A stretch of DNA of 64,000 nucleotides from Nannocystis sp. RBIL2 (GTDB lineage: Bacteria > Myxococcota_A > Polyangia > Nannocystales > Nannocystaceae), in NCBI RefSeq assembly GCF_026626745.1, contig NZ_JAPNJW010000002.1, positions 3,434,151 through 3,498,150 of the forward strand. The letters are read 5' to 3'. The notes beneath the pieces are model-generated. The model made no database searches, was not told the DNA's origin, and saw only the letters and a program-made list of their open reading frames with translations. Shown one piece after another: positions 45,201 to 53,426 of the stretch (positions within the stretch are counted from its first letter, which is position 1; the number at the start of each line of letters is the position of its first letter). A program made the position numbers and the translations under genes.

Positions 45201-45304
45201 TCCAGCGCCGACCGTACCCCGACCACGACGAACAGCAGCGTCGCCACCAGCACCAGCGCCCGGTTGCGCAGCGACCACGCGACGATCACGGTCAGCGCGT
45301 GCAT
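42203..45304 (-). CDS. czcA: Heavy-metal efflux RND pump, CzcA family
   Basis: A 1033-residue inner-membrane proton antiporter of the heavy-metal RND class. The TM4 signature GAIDFGLIVDGAVIVVENAA keeps both Asp and the Glu of the Czc/Cnr type (Zn, Co, Cd, Ni). It has two large periplasmic loops and the TM helix set of two repeats. It starts 3 bp after czcB ends and is the third gene of the czcC-czcB-czcA operon. Substrate cannot be set by sequence alone. Confidence 0.94.
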   Translation of the reverse strand: MHALTVIVAWSLRNRALVLVATLLFVVVGVRSALELPIDAVPDVTNVQVQVITAAPALSPVEVEQYISIPVERAMSGLPKMTQVRSVSKYGLSVVTVVFKDGTDIYFARQLINERMREASEAVPAAYGTPEMGPISTGLGEIYQFTLRSETHSLMELEELLDWYVGPQLRTVPGVVETNSFGGENREYQVVLRPERLQALRLSIGEVAEALAQSNANAGGGYIERNQEQVVIGSNGLVRSREDLERVVLGATPQGVPITVSSVGEVRFGPKLRRGAATKDGEGEVVVGVTLMLMGENSRTVTQGIKDKLAELAPTLPEGVYVEPFYDRTLLVDRTIGTVATNLAEGAALVILVLLLLLGDLRAGLVVATTIPLSMLFAVIVMNAAGLSGNLMSLGAIDFGLIVDGAVIVVENAARRLGEASRRAGTQLSVEQRIEVIQDSTLEVRGAAVFGEIIIAIVYLPILALTGMEGKLFHPMAYTVLLALAGAFIFSLTLVPVLTSYLVRPHPDARETLLLRAAHRLYTPALRAALRWRWLTMMVGVLALAAGVALFGRLGAQFVPQLDEGDLLIEARRMPGTALSTSVTTSQRIERALREIPEIVHVVSRTGSPEIATDPMGVEQSDVYVQLKDREAWRPGLTKDDIAEEMSELVEQVVPEIAGAISQPIQMRTNELVAGIRSDVGVVIYGPDLETLRTLGQAVLDRVKGVRGVVDARVEQLQGLQYLRIDPDRTKLARYGLTIADINITTEAIAVGHKVSQVLEGERRFDMMVKFDQPITGDLDSLSAIPLRANTGQIVPLGDVATLQHTTGPVLVNRDKQSRRVIVEFNVRGRDLGSTVADAQAALAAGVTLPVGYRVEYGGTFEHYLAARDRLMMVVPLALALIVFMLWTALSSMRSAAIIFLGVPFAVVGGVVALWLRDLPFSISAGVGFIALFGVAVLNGLVLVTFAQRLQADGEGHVEAIAQAAELRLRPVLTTALVAALGFVPMALSSAPGSEVQRPLATVVIGGLVSATLLTLLVLPAVYARFGPRVRVP

Positions 45305-45307
45305 GGC

Positions 45308-46501
45308 CTAGTGCCCGTGGTCCTCGCCGAAGGTGCCCTTGAGCAGCACGCTCTTGAGCGTCCACGCCCCGCGCGTCACCACCGACTCGCCCTCGCGCAG
45401 GCCTTGAAGGATCTCCACCACCCCGGGGCCCGCCGTCCCGAGCACCACCTCGTGCAGCTCGAACGCCCCGTCTTCGCCGCGCACGAACACCACGGTCTCG
45501 CCCGCGACCTCGATGATGGCGTCGCGCGGCACCGCCAGCACCGGCTCGGGCGCCGCCCGCGGGTCGCTGATGGCGATCCGTGCCTTGCCGAACAGGCCGA
45601 TGCGCAGGATGTCCTCGCGGTTGTCGATCGGGATCCTCGCCACCACCGTCTGCGCCTCGACGTCGACCTTCGGCGCCAGGTACTCGATCGTCCCGTGGAA
45701 GGGGTGATCGGGGTACGCGTTGAGCTCGACCTCGACCGCCGCGCCGACGCGGATCTTCGCCAGCAGGTGCTCGAACAGGCGGGCGACGAACCACGCGCGG
45801 TCGAGGTTGACGATCGTCGCCAGAGTCTGCTCCGGCGTCACCGGCTGGCCCGGCACCGCGTTGCGCTGCATCACGTGGCCGGAGATCGGCGCGCGCAGCG
45901 AGAACACCGTCGCGTTGCCCTTCGACCCGAGACCGAGCGCCTGCAGCCGCTGCTTGGCCGCCTGCGCCTCCGCCTCGAGCGCGGTCGCCTCGGCGCGCGC
46001 GGCCGCCAGCTCCTGCTGCGACGCCATGTTGCGCTCGGCCAGCGCCTGCAAGCGCGTCAGGTTGGTGCGGGCCGACGTCGTCCGCGCCTGCAGCGACGCC
46101 AGGTCGGCGCGCAGGCTGCCGAGGCTCGGCGCGCGCACCGTCGCCAGCACCTGACCCTCCTTCACCAGGTCGCCCTCACGGAACAGCACCTCCTCGACGA
46201 TCCCGCCGACCTTGGCCGGGACCTGGGCCGTGCGGCCCGGGTCGGCCTCGATGTGCCCGGTCGCGAACAGCACCGGCGCGACCACCTGTCTCTGCACCGG
46301 CTCGCTCTGGATCTGCGCCTCCGTCACCACTTGCGGCGACAGCTCGACCCGCCGCGGCAGCGCGTCGTGCTCGTGACCCTCGCCGTGCTCCTCGTGCTCC
46401 CCGTGCTCACCGTGCTCGTGCTCGTGCGCGTCGCCCTCGACCGCTCGCGCCCCGCACCCGAGCAGCGCCAGCGACAGTGACAGTGACAGCGCCCGCCTCA
46501 T
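45308..46501 (-). CDS. czcB: RND efflux periplasmic adaptor, CzcB family
   Basis: A 397-residue membrane-fusion protein with a lipobox-like LLGC signal and a His/Glu-rich stretch (residues about 23-45: HEHEHGEHGEHEEHGEGHEHD) typical of metal-binding CzcB/CusB adaptors. It has the lipoyl/barrel-sandwich halves (AQVPAKVGGIVEEVLFREGDLVKEGQ, FSLRAPISGHVMQRNAVPGQPV) with a coiled coil between, then beta-barrel. It begins in the ATGA overlap with czcC. Confidence 0.93.
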   Translation of the reverse strand: MRRALSLSLSLALLGCGARAVEGDAHEHEHGEHGEHEEHGEGHEHDALPRRVELSPQVVTEAQIQSEPVQRQVVAPVLFATGHIEADPGRTAQVPAKVGGIVEEVLFREGDLVKEGQVLATVRAPSLGSLRADLASLQARTTSARTNLTRLQALAERNMASQQELAAARAEATALEAEAQAAKQRLQALGLGSKGNATVFSLRAPISGHVMQRNAVPGQPVTPEQTLATIVNLDRAWFVARLFEHLLAKIRVGAAVEVELNAYPDHPFHGTIEYLAPKVDVEAQTVVARIPIDNREDILRIGLFGKARIAISDPRAAPEPVLAVPRDAIIEVAGETVVFVRGEDGAFELHEVVLGTAGPGVVEILQGLREGESVVTRGAWTLKSVLLKGTFGEDHGH

Positions 46502-47757
46502 CGCTGCGCTCCTTCGGGCAGCAGCCCTGCCACTCGCGCCAGCTCGACCGAGCCGAGGGCCAGCGCGCGGCGGGCCTCGATGTGGGCCGCCAGGTACTCG
46601 AGCAGCGTCTGCTGCAGCACCACCGCGTCGCGGATCGACACCCGGCCCGTCGCCATCTCCTGCGCCAGCGCCTCGAGGTGGCCCTCGGCGCGCTGCAGTC
46701 GTTCGGCCTCGAACAGCTCGAGCTCCGCCTTGCGCGCCTCGACCTCGCGCAGCGCCACCTCGACCTCCGCCTGCACCACCCGGCGCCAGCGCTCGACCTC
46801 CGCCTCGGCGCGGCGGGCCAGCGCCTTGCTCTCGGCGATCTCGCCCTTGTACGTGCGCCCGAGCGGCGCCGGCAGCACGATCGGGAACGCCAGCCCGCCC
46901 CCCAGCACTTGCTCGGCGAACCCGTCGCGCTGGGCGTACAGCACCACGCTCGGGTTCGGCGCGCGCAGCCGGCGGAACACCTCGACCTGGCGCAGGAACA
47001 CCTCGCGCTCCGCCTTCGCCAGCTCGATCTCCGCCCGCCTCGTCAGCGCCGACGTCAGCAGCGCCGACAGCTCCTGCGGCAGCGCCAGCGGCTTCAGCTC
47101 GCCCTCGACCTCGAGCCCCGCGCCGTCGCGCCCGAGCAAACCTGCCAGCACCGCGCGCGCGGCCGCCACCCGGCGGTCGGCCTCGATCTGCTGCCGCCGC
47201 ACTCGCACCGACGTCGCCACCACCACGTCCGCGTTGAGGCCCGAGCCGAGGCCGGTGCGCTCGCTCGTGCGAGCCAGGTCGACCAGAGTCTCCGCGGTCT
47301 TGGCGATCCGGCCGATCATCGCCTGCTGCTCGCGCGCCGCGATCCACTCGAAGTACGCCGACAAGGCCGCCGCCGCCACGTCGCGGCGGCTCAGCTCGAC
47401 CTGCCGGTCCGCCTGAGTCACCTCGGCGTCGGCCATCGCCATCCGCTTGCGCCGCTGGCCCGCGATCTCGAGCTCCTGCGCCACCCGCCCGTACACATTG
47501 ATGTCGCGCTCGCCGTTCCACAGGCCCACGCGGCGGCCCGCGGTCACCTCGACCTGCGGGTTGCTCGGCAGCAGCGTGCGCGCCCCCAGCTTGCGGCCCT
47601 CCGCCGCCGCGCGCCCGGCCTCGGCCGCGCGGATGCTCGGGTGCTCGGCCAGCGCGCAAGCGACCACCGCGGCGCGTCCGAGCGGCCCCTGGCAGCCGGC
47701 CGAAGGCGGCGGCGCGGCCAGCAGGACGGCGGTGAGCAGCGCGGAGAGGAGCGGCAT
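46498..47757 (-). CDS. czcC: Outer-membrane efflux protein, CzcC/TolC type
   Basis: A 419-residue protein with a signal peptide (LLTAVLLAAPPPSAG) and two TolC-type helical repeats (ALAEHPSIRAAEAGRAAAEGRKL; ALTRRAEIELAKAEREVFLRQVEVFRRLRAPNPSV). It forms the outer-membrane duct for the pump. First gene of the operon, 56 bp from the MerR-type -10. Ends in an ATGA overlap with czcB. The second RND system in this island lacks its own duct, so this one may serve both. Confidence 0.92.
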   Translation of the reverse strand: MPLLSALLTAVLLAAPPPSAGCQGPLGRAAVVACALAEHPSIRAAEAGRAAAEGRKLGARTLLPSNPQVEVTAGRRVGLWNGERDINVYGRVAQELEIAGQRRKRMAMADAEVTQADRQVELSRRDVAAAALSAYFEWIAAREQQAMIGRIAKTAETLVDLARTSERTGLGSGLNADVVVATSVRVRRQQIEADRRVAAARAVLAGLLGRDGAGLEVEGELKPLALPQELSALLTSALTRRAEIELAKAEREVFLRQVEVFRRLRAPNPSVVLYAQRDGFAEQVLGGGLAFPIVLPAPLGRTYKGEIAESKALARRAEAEVERWRRVVQAEVEVALREVEARKAELELFEAERLQRAEGHLEALAQEMATGRVSIRDAVVLQQTLLEYLAAHIEARRALALGSVELARVAGLLPEGAQR

Positions 47758-47812
47758 CTGGCCTCGACACGGACCCGCGGCGCGACGCACCGCGCGACAG
47801 GCTTCGGCGTCG

Positions 47813-47843
47813 AGGCTAGACCTTGTAGCCACTACAGGGTCAA
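47813..47843 (-). promoter_or_regulatory. MerR-type promoter/operator for czcCBA
   Basis: On the minus strand: -35 TTGACC (47838-47843), a 19-bp spacer, and -10 TAGCCT (47813-47818). The spacer holds the 21-bp dyad ACCTTGTAG-CCA-CTACAGGGT (47820-47840). Overlong 19-bp spacing with a centred dyad is diagnostic of MerR-family promoters, in which the regulator twists DNA on metal binding. It lies between the divergent merR-like gene and czcC. Confidence 0.9.
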
Positions 47844-47928
47844 GCGAGCGCGGCGGGCGGGGGCGTGCGAGGTGACGCACGCACCGCCGCGTGGTGACAG
47901 GCGGGCGGCCGCGGAGCAAGCTCGGGCG

Positions 47929-48444
47929 GTGACCCGAGACGACGAGCAGATGACGATCGGAGCGCTCGGCCAGGCCACGGGCGTCGGCGCCGAGACGATC
48001 CGCTACTACGAGCGCATCGAGCTGCTGCCGCAGCCGGCCCGCACCTCCGGGGGTTACCGCGTCTACCGGCCGGAGCACGTCCGCCGCCTCAACTTCATCC
48101 GTCGCAGCCGCGAGCTCGGGCTCAGCATCGAGGCCGTGCGCGAGCTGCTCTCGCTCGCCAGCGACCGCCTGCGCCCGTGCGCCCGCGTCGACCGGCTCGT
48201 CCGCGACCACATCCACGACCTCGACCACAAGATCGAGAGCCTGCAGAAGCTGCGCGGCGCCTTGCAGCGGCTGGCCGACTCGTGCCGTGGCGGCGGGCGC
48301 GTGTCCGAGTGCCGGATCCTCGAGGCCCTGCAGGAGGCCGAGGAGACCCTCGCCGGGCCCGCCATCGAGTGCGGCCAGGAAGACTGCCAGGAGCGCCGCG
48401 CCAGCGAGAAGCAGCCCAAGCCTCGCCGCGAGCGCCGCGCCTGA
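47929..48444 (+). CDS. MerR-family metal-responsive regulator
   Basis: A 171-residue regulator with the family HTH (IGALGQATGVGAETIRYYERIELLPQPARTSGGYRVY). Three cysteines (counting from the ATG at 47950: Cys77, Cys112, Cys121) have the 35 and 9 residue spacing of the Hg(II) triad of MerR. Two more cysteines sit in IECGQEDCQ near the C-terminus. It is divergent from czcCBA and next to its operator. Start: GTG at 47929 or ATG at 47950; undecided. Inducer unknown; Pb, Cd, Zn or Hg are all possible. Confidence 0.92.
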   Translation: MTRDDEQMTIGALGQATGVGAETIRYYERIELLPQPARTSGGYRVYRPEHVRRLNFIRRSRELGLSIEAVRELLSLASDRLRPCARVDRLVRDHIHDLDHKIESLQKLRGALQRLADSCRGGGRVSECRILEALQEAEETLAGPAIECGQEDCQERRASEKQPKPRRERRA

Positions 48445-48467
48445 GAAGTTTCTCAGGATCGTCTCAA
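48441..48467 (+). promoter_or_regulatory. Inverted and direct repeats before the second RND operon
   Basis: Perfect palindrome CTGAGAA-GT-TTCTCAG (48441-48456) overlapping the regulator's stop, then TCTCA again after six bases (48462-48466), giving an 11-bp direct repeat TCTCA-N6-TCTCA. Direct repeats of this period are typical OmpR-type response-regulator boxes. It precedes the adaptor gene whose operon encodes such a regulator. Confidence 0.45.
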
Positions 48468-48501
48468 TTTCTCCCCACCGCCCCGCGCTACCGCTGGAGG
48501 C

Positions 48502-49587
48502 ATGCTCCGCCGCGCGCTCGCTACCGGCTGCCTCGGCCTCACGCTGACCTCGTGCATGTCCGAACAGACATGCCCTGAGAGACAGCCCAACCATCAGCCC
48601 GCGAGCACCGCCAGCGCCTGGGTCGAGGTCACCGCCCCGCGCGACGTCTCGCTCCTGCAGGCCGCCGCGCGCGTGGTCCTGCCCGGCGATCGCCAGGGCG
48701 TGATCCGCCCGATCTACCGCGCCCGCATCGCCCGCTTCCACGTCCAGGCCGGCGACCGCGTGCGCGTCGGCCAGCCGGTCGTCGACGTCGTCATGCCCGA
48801 GGTCGTCGTCGCCGCCGCCGACTACCGCGGGGCCCAGCTGCGCAGCGCCACCCAGACCGCGCGGCGCGACAAGCTCGGGCGCATGCGCGACGAGGGCCTG
48901 GTGGCCGAGCGCGACGTCTTCGAGGTCGCCACGCGCGCCGCCGAGGTCGAGCAGCAGGCCCTCACCGCCGCCGCCACCTTGCGCGCCGCCGGCATCGACC
49001 CCGCGCGCTCGCGCGAGCTCCTTCACAAGCCCGAGGTCACCCTCACGAGCGACATCGACGGCGTCGTCCGCGAGCTCCACGGCCGCCTCGGCGAGGTCGT
49101 CGAGGGCGGAGCCCTGCCGATCGCCGTCATCGTCGGCGAGGGCGTGCCGCGCGTCGAGGCCCGCTTCCTCCACGCCCCGCCGGCCCGCACCACCATGCGC
49201 TTTCACGCCGTCGACGGCAGCGTGTGGGCGCTGAAGCCCGAGCCGCTCGCGCGCACCGTCGAGGCCGACGACGGTGCCGTCGTCATGTGGTTCGAGGCCG
49301 AGGGCGACCGCCTCGCCGCGCCCGGCCTGCGCGGCACCGTCGAGGCCTTCAGCGACGAGGCCGGCGTCGTCCAGGTCCCCGCCGGCGCTTTGCAGCGCGA
49401 GGGCGACGACCTCGTCGTCCACCGCCGCCGCGACGGCACCACCGCCGCAATCCCGGTCGAGCTGCTCATGGCCTCCGGCGCCTCCGCTCTCGTGCGGGCG
49501 AAAGATCCGTCGCAGCTCGTCGCCGGCGATCGCGTCGCCGAGGACGCCCTCGCCCACCAGCGCGCCAACGCGGGGGCCGGCGCGTGA
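48502..49587 (+). CDS. RND efflux periplasmic adaptor (lipoprotein)
   Basis: A 361-residue membrane-fusion protein with lipobox LTSC at about residue 18. Biotinyl-lipoyl-like halves, a hairpin (ATRAAEVEQQALTAAATLRAAG) and a barrel (VWALKPEPLARTVEADDGAVVMWFE) are visible. GGAGG precedes the ATG. Its stop overlaps the pump's GTG start (GTGA). Directly after the lipobox, about 10 residues (MSEQTCPERQ) are encoded by a dispersed palindrome. Functions with the RND pump at 49584. Confidence 0.9.
   Translation: MLRRALATGCLGLTLTSCMSEQTCPERQPNHQPASTASAWVEVTAPRDVSLLQAAARVVLPGDRQGVIRPIYRARIARFHVQAGDRVRVGQPVVDVVMPEVVVAAADYRGAQLRSATQTARRDKLGRMRDEGLVAERDVFEVATRAAEVEQQALTAAATLRAAGIDPARSRELLHKPEVTLTSDIDGVVRELHGRLGEVVEGGALPIAVIVGEGVPRVEARFLHAPPARTTMRFHAVDGSVWALKPEPLARTVEADDGAVVMWFEAEGDRLAAPGLRGTVEAFSDEAGVVQVPAGALQREGDDLVVHRRRDGTTAAIPVELLMASGASALVRAKDPSQLVAGDRVAEDALAHQRANAGAGA
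48554..48584. repeat. Palindrome just after the lipobox of the adaptor
   Basis: GCATGTCC-GAACA-GACATGCCC then TGAGAGACAG, in frame, coding the first residues of the mature lipoprotein. This stretch is a flexible tether in lipoproteins, so an insertion is harmless. Confidence 0.7.
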
Positions 49588-52500
49588 TCGAGGCCCTGGT
49601 CCACGCCTCGGTGGTCCGCCGCCGCGCCGTCCTCCTCGTCACCCTCGTCGCCACCCTCCTGGCCGCGGTCGTCGCCGCGCGCCTGCGCTTCGACGCCCTG
49701 CCCGACGTCACCACCAACCAGGTCCTCGTGCTCACGCGCGCCGGCGGCCTCACCCCCGAGGAGGTCGAGCGCCTGGTGACGCGGCCGATCGAGATCGGCC
49801 TCGGCGGCATCCCGGGCATGGTCAAGCAGCGCAGCGTCTCGCGCTACGGCATCTCCTCGATCACCGCGGTGTTCGCCGACGACGTCAGCCCCTTCCTCGC
49901 CCGCCAGATGGTGCAGGAGCGGCTCGCGCTGGTCGGCGATCGCCTGCCCGACGGCATCGACGCCCCCGAGCTCGGGCCGCTGACCGGCGGCCTCGGCGAG
50001 ATCTTCCACTTCACGATCCGCTCGCCCGAGCGCACCCCGGCCGAGCTGCTCGAGCTCGTCGAGCTGCGCCTCGTCCCGCTGCTGCGCGCAGTCGAAGGCG
50101 TCGTCGAGGTCAACACCTGGGGCGGCGAGCGGCGCACCCTCGACGTCGTCGGCCGGCCCGACGCCATGGCCCGCTTCCACCTCACCCTCGGCCAGCTCGA
50201 GGCCGCGGTGGTCGCCGCCACCGGCACTGCCGCGGGCGCCAACCTGGCCGATGGGACATCTCAGGTCCTGCTCCGCGGCGTCTCGCGCCCGACCACCCCG
50301 CACGAGCTCGGCAGCGCCCTCGTGCGTCCGGCGGTCAGCGGCGAGCCGGGCGTGCGGATCGCCGACGTCGCCGACGTGCGCTGGGGCAGCCTGCCGCGGA
50401 TCGGCGCCGCCACCTCCAACGGCGAGGGCGAGACCGTCTACGTCATGGCCCAGATGCTGCGCGGCGCCAACGCCCTCCAGGTCATGGAGCGGCTGCACGC
50501 GCGCATGGCCGACGTCGACGCCGCCCTGCCCGAGGACGTCAGCGTCGACCTCGTCTACGACCGCTCCAAGCTGGTCGGCGCCACCCTGGCCACCGTGGCC
50601 AAGAACCTCGCCGAGGGCGGCCTGCTCGTCGTCGTCGTCCTGTTCGCCATGCTCGGCAGCTTCCGCGCCGGCTTGCTCGTCGCTCTGGTGATCCCGCTGT
50701 CGATGGTGTTCGCGCTGGCCGGCATGGCGCTGCTCGACATCCCCGGCAACCTCATGAGCCTCGGCGCGATCGACTTCGGCCTGCTCGTCGACGGCGCCGT
50801 CGTCATGGTCGAGGCCGTGTTCTGCGGGGCCGTCGGCGCCGCCCTCAATCCGGACAAGGTCGCAGAGTGGACCCGCGGCGTCGCCCGCCCGGTGTTCTTC
50901 TCGGTCCTCGTCATCCTGCTCGTCTACGTCCCGATCGTCACCCTCACCGGCGTCGACGGCAAGATGTTCCGGCCGATGGCCGCGGCGGTGATCATGGCCC
51001 TGCTCGCCGCCCTGATCCTCGCCCTCACCTTCGTCCCCGCGGCCGCGGCCGCGGTCCTGCGCCCGCGCGACGTCCCGGCCCGGGAACCATTCGTCGTGCG
51101 CCTGGCGGAGCGCGCCTATCACCCCGTGCTGCGCGCGGCCACCCGCGCCCCGCTCCTCGTCGCCGCCCTCGCGCTCGCCTCTCTGGTCCTCGGCGGCTGG
51201 CTGTTCACCCGCACCGGCGCCGCCTTCGTGCCCCAGCTCGACGAGGGCGACCTCGTGATCCAGACCGAGCGCGCCCCCAACATCTCGCTCGACTCGGCGG
51301 TGCGCGAGGCCACCGCGATGGAGCAGGTGCTGCTCGCCGAGGTCCCCGAGGTCCGCGCAGTGGTCGCGCGGATCGGCTCGCCCGCGGTCGCCACCGACAT
51401 CATGGGCATCGAGCAGGCCGACGTGTTCGTCGAGCTGGCGCCGAAGTCCCGGTGGCGCGACGGCCTCGACAAGGACGCGCTCGTGCAGGAGATCGATACT
51501 CTCCTGGCCGCCAAGGCCCCCGCCGACGTCGTCGTCTTCACCCAGCCGATCCAGATGCGCTTCAACGAGCTGCTCGGCGGCGCGGTCACCGACGTCTCGC
51601 TCAGCATCTTCGGCGACGACCTCGCGCAGCTGCGCGACCTGGCCGAACAGACAGCCGAGGTCATCGCCGGCCAGCCCGGCGCGGTCGACGTCCGCATCAT
51701 GGCCCCGCCCGACGTCGCGGTCGCCGAGGTCCGCCCGCGCATGCTCGCCGCCGGCAGCCACGGCATGGTCGCCGCCGACGTCCTGCGCGTGGTCCAGGCC
51801 ATCCGCACCGGCGTCACCGCCGGCTACACCTACGTCGGCCCGCTGCGCCTGCCCGTGCGCGTGCGCCTCGGCGAGCCGCCGCCCGCCAGCCTGCTCGCGC
51901 GTGTGCCCGTGCCCACCGCCGACGGCGCCCTCATCGAGCTCGAGCACCTCGCCACCGTCGAGCAGCACCCGGCCGCCAGCCTCGTCAACCACGACGACGC
52001 CCAGCGGCGCATCGTCGTCGGCTTCAACGTCCGCGGCGCCGCGCTCGGCGACGTCGTCGAATCACTCAAGGCCGAGCTCGCCGCGCGCGTCCCGCTGCCC
52101 CGCGGCACCCGCTCGGTGTGGGGCGGCCAGTACGAGTCGCTGGCCGAGGCCCGCGCCCGCCTGGCCTGGGTCATCCCCGCGGTGGTCGTGGCGATCTTCG
52201 CCGTCCTCCTGCTCGCCTTCCGCCGCCTGCGCCCCGCCGCGCTGATCTTCACCCACGTGCCGTTCGCCTGCGTCGGTGGCATCCTCGCCCTCACGTTGCG
52301 CGACCTCCCCCTGTCGCTGTCCGCCGCGATCGGCTTCATCGCCCTCAGCGGGATCGCCGTGCTCAACGGCGTGGTCCTGCTGTCGCAGATCGATCTGCTG
52401 CTCGCGCAGGGCCTGGGGCCGCGCAAGGCCGCCTTCGCGGCCGCCGAGTCGCGCATGCGCCCGGTGCTGATGACCGCCTCGGTGGCCGCGCTCGGCTTCG

Positions 52501-52652
52501 TGCCGATGATGCTGGCCACCGGCACCGGCGCCGAGGTCCAGCGCCCGCTCGCCACGGTGGTCGTCGGCGGCCTGGTCTCGTCGACCTTGCTGACCCTGGT
52601 GATCCTCCCCGCGCTCTACCCGTTCTTCGCCGGCAGGAGCCGCGCGGCATGA
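49584..52652 (+). CDS. Heavy-metal efflux RND pump, second copy
   Basis: A 1022-residue CzcA/CnrA-type antiporter, paralogous to the czcA at 42203. The TM4 signature GAIDFGLLVDGAVVMVEAVF keeps the two Asp and one Glu. It is coupled at both ends: GTGA overlap with the adaptor before and ATGA overlap with the response regulator after. No outer-membrane gene is present in this operon. Substrate unknown. Confidence 0.93.
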   Translation: MIEALVHASVVRRRAVLLVTLVATLLAAVVAARLRFDALPDVTTNQVLVLTRAGGLTPEEVERLVTRPIEIGLGGIPGMVKQRSVSRYGISSITAVFADDVSPFLARQMVQERLALVGDRLPDGIDAPELGPLTGGLGEIFHFTIRSPERTPAELLELVELRLVPLLRAVEGVVEVNTWGGERRTLDVVGRPDAMARFHLTLGQLEAAVVAATGTAAGANLADGTSQVLLRGVSRPTTPHELGSALVRPAVSGEPGVRIADVADVRWGSLPRIGAATSNGEGETVYVMAQMLRGANALQVMERLHARMADVDAALPEDVSVDLVYDRSKLVGATLATVAKNLAEGGLLVVVVLFAMLGSFRAGLLVALVIPLSMVFALAGMALLDIPGNLMSLGAIDFGLLVDGAVVMVEAVFCGAVGAALNPDKVAEWTRGVARPVFFSVLVILLVYVPIVTLTGVDGKMFRPMAAAVIMALLAALILALTFVPAAAAAVLRPRDVPAREPFVVRLAERAYHPVLRAATRAPLLVAALALASLVLGGWLFTRTGAAFVPQLDEGDLVIQTERAPNISLDSAVREATAMEQVLLAEVPEVRAVVARIGSPAVATDIMGIEQADVFVELAPKSRWRDGLDKDALVQEIDTLLAAKAPADVVVFTQPIQMRFNELLGGAVTDVSLSIFGDDLAQLRDLAEQTAEVIAGQPGAVDVRIMAPPDVAVAEVRPRMLAAGSHGMVAADVLRVVQAIRTGVTAGYTYVGPLRLPVRVRLGEPPPASLLARVPVPTADGALIELEHLATVEQHPAASLVNHDDAQRRIVVGFNVRGAALGDVVESLKAELAARVPLPRGTRSVWGGQYESLAEARARLAWVIPAVVVAIFAVLLLAFRRLRPAALIFTHVPFACVGGILALTLRDLPLSLSAAIGFIALSGIAVLNGVVLLSQIDLLLAQGLGPRKAAFAAAESRMRPVLMTASVAALGFVPMMLATGTGAEVQRPLATVVVGGLVSSTLLTLVILPALYPFFAGRSRAA

Positions 52653-53329
52653 GGCTCCTCGTGGTCGAGGACGACGAGCGGCTGCTGCAGCTGCTGCAGC
52701 GCGGCCTCGGCGAGGAGGGCCACCTCGTCGACGCCTGCACCACCAGCGCCGACGCGCTCGGCCAGGCGCAGACGATCGCCTACGACGTGGTCCTGCTCGA
52801 CTGGATGTTGCCCGACGGCGACGGCCTGTCGCTGCTGCGCGCCTGGCGGGCCCGCGGCGTCGACACCCCCGTGCTCATGCTGACCGCCCGCGGCAGCGTC
52901 GGCGAGCGCGTGCTCGGCCTGCGCACCGGCGCCGACGACTACCTCGTCAAGCCGTTCGACTTCAGCGAGCTGCTGGCGCGCATCGAGGTGCTCGCGCGCC
53001 GCCGCGGCGGCGAGGTCGTCCACCTGCGCGCCGGCGACGTCGGCCTCGACACCCGCCAGCGCGCGCTCGTCCGCGGCGATCGCGAGGTCGCCCTCACCGC
53101 CCGCGAGTTCGCCCTCTGCAACCTCCTGTTCCGCCGCGTCGGCGAGGTCCTCACCCGCAGCGAGCTGCTCGCCGCGGTGTGGGGCCCCAACTTCGACGGC
53201 GAGCCCAACGTCCTCGACGTCTACGTCGGCTACCTGCGCAGCAAGCTGGCCCAGCTCGGCGACGACGCCCCCACCATCCGCGCCCAGCGCGGCGTCGGCT
53301 TCCGCCTGCTCCCCGGAGGCGAGCGGTGA
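52649..53329 (+). CDS. OmpR-family response regulator
   Basis: A 226-residue regulator: receiver domain with acidic pocket EDD (7-9), phosphoacceptor Asp51 (LLDWMLPD) and Lys in YLVKPF, then a winged-helix DNA-binding domain (GEVLTRSELLAAVWG, VLDVYVGYLRSKL). Coupled to the RND pump gene by an ATGA overlap, so it probably controls this efflux operon, together with the sensor kinase that follows. Confidence 0.94.
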   Translation: MRLLVVEDDERLLQLLQRGLGEEGHLVDACTTSADALGQAQTIAYDVVLLDWMLPDGDGLSLLRAWRARGVDTPVLMLTARGSVGERVLGLRTGADDYLVKPFDFSELLARIEVLARRRGGEVVHLRAGDVGLDTRQRALVRGDREVALTAREFALCNLLFRRVGEVLTRSELLAAVWGPNFDGEPNVLDVYVGYLRSKLAQLGDDAPTIRAQRGVGFRLLPGGER

Positions 53330-53337
53330 GCGTCGCA

Positions 53338-53419
53338 CGACATGTCCCCGAGGGCATGCCCCTTCGGCCATGTCTCTTTAAACATTCCTCGCCGGACATG
53401 CCCTCCGGGACATGTTCCG
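53338..53419. repeat. Palindrome cluster between regulator and sensor genes
   Basis: In order: GACATGTCC-CCGA-GGGCATGCCC, GGCCATGTC, a degenerate TTTAAACATTCC, and GGACATGCCC-TCC-GGGACATGTTCC. The last arm ends at 53419, eight bases before the chosen start of the sensor kinase; an ATG in that arm (53412) is an alternative start. Insertion may have split a coupled gene pair. Confidence 0.85.
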
Positions 53420-53426
53420 GAGTCCG

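Noticed and set aside
42116..46480. 1454-codon open frame on the plus strand opposite czcA/czcB
   Set aside because: Arg/His/Gln-rich shadow of the czc operon; no family motif, and the opposite strand is clearly RND genes.
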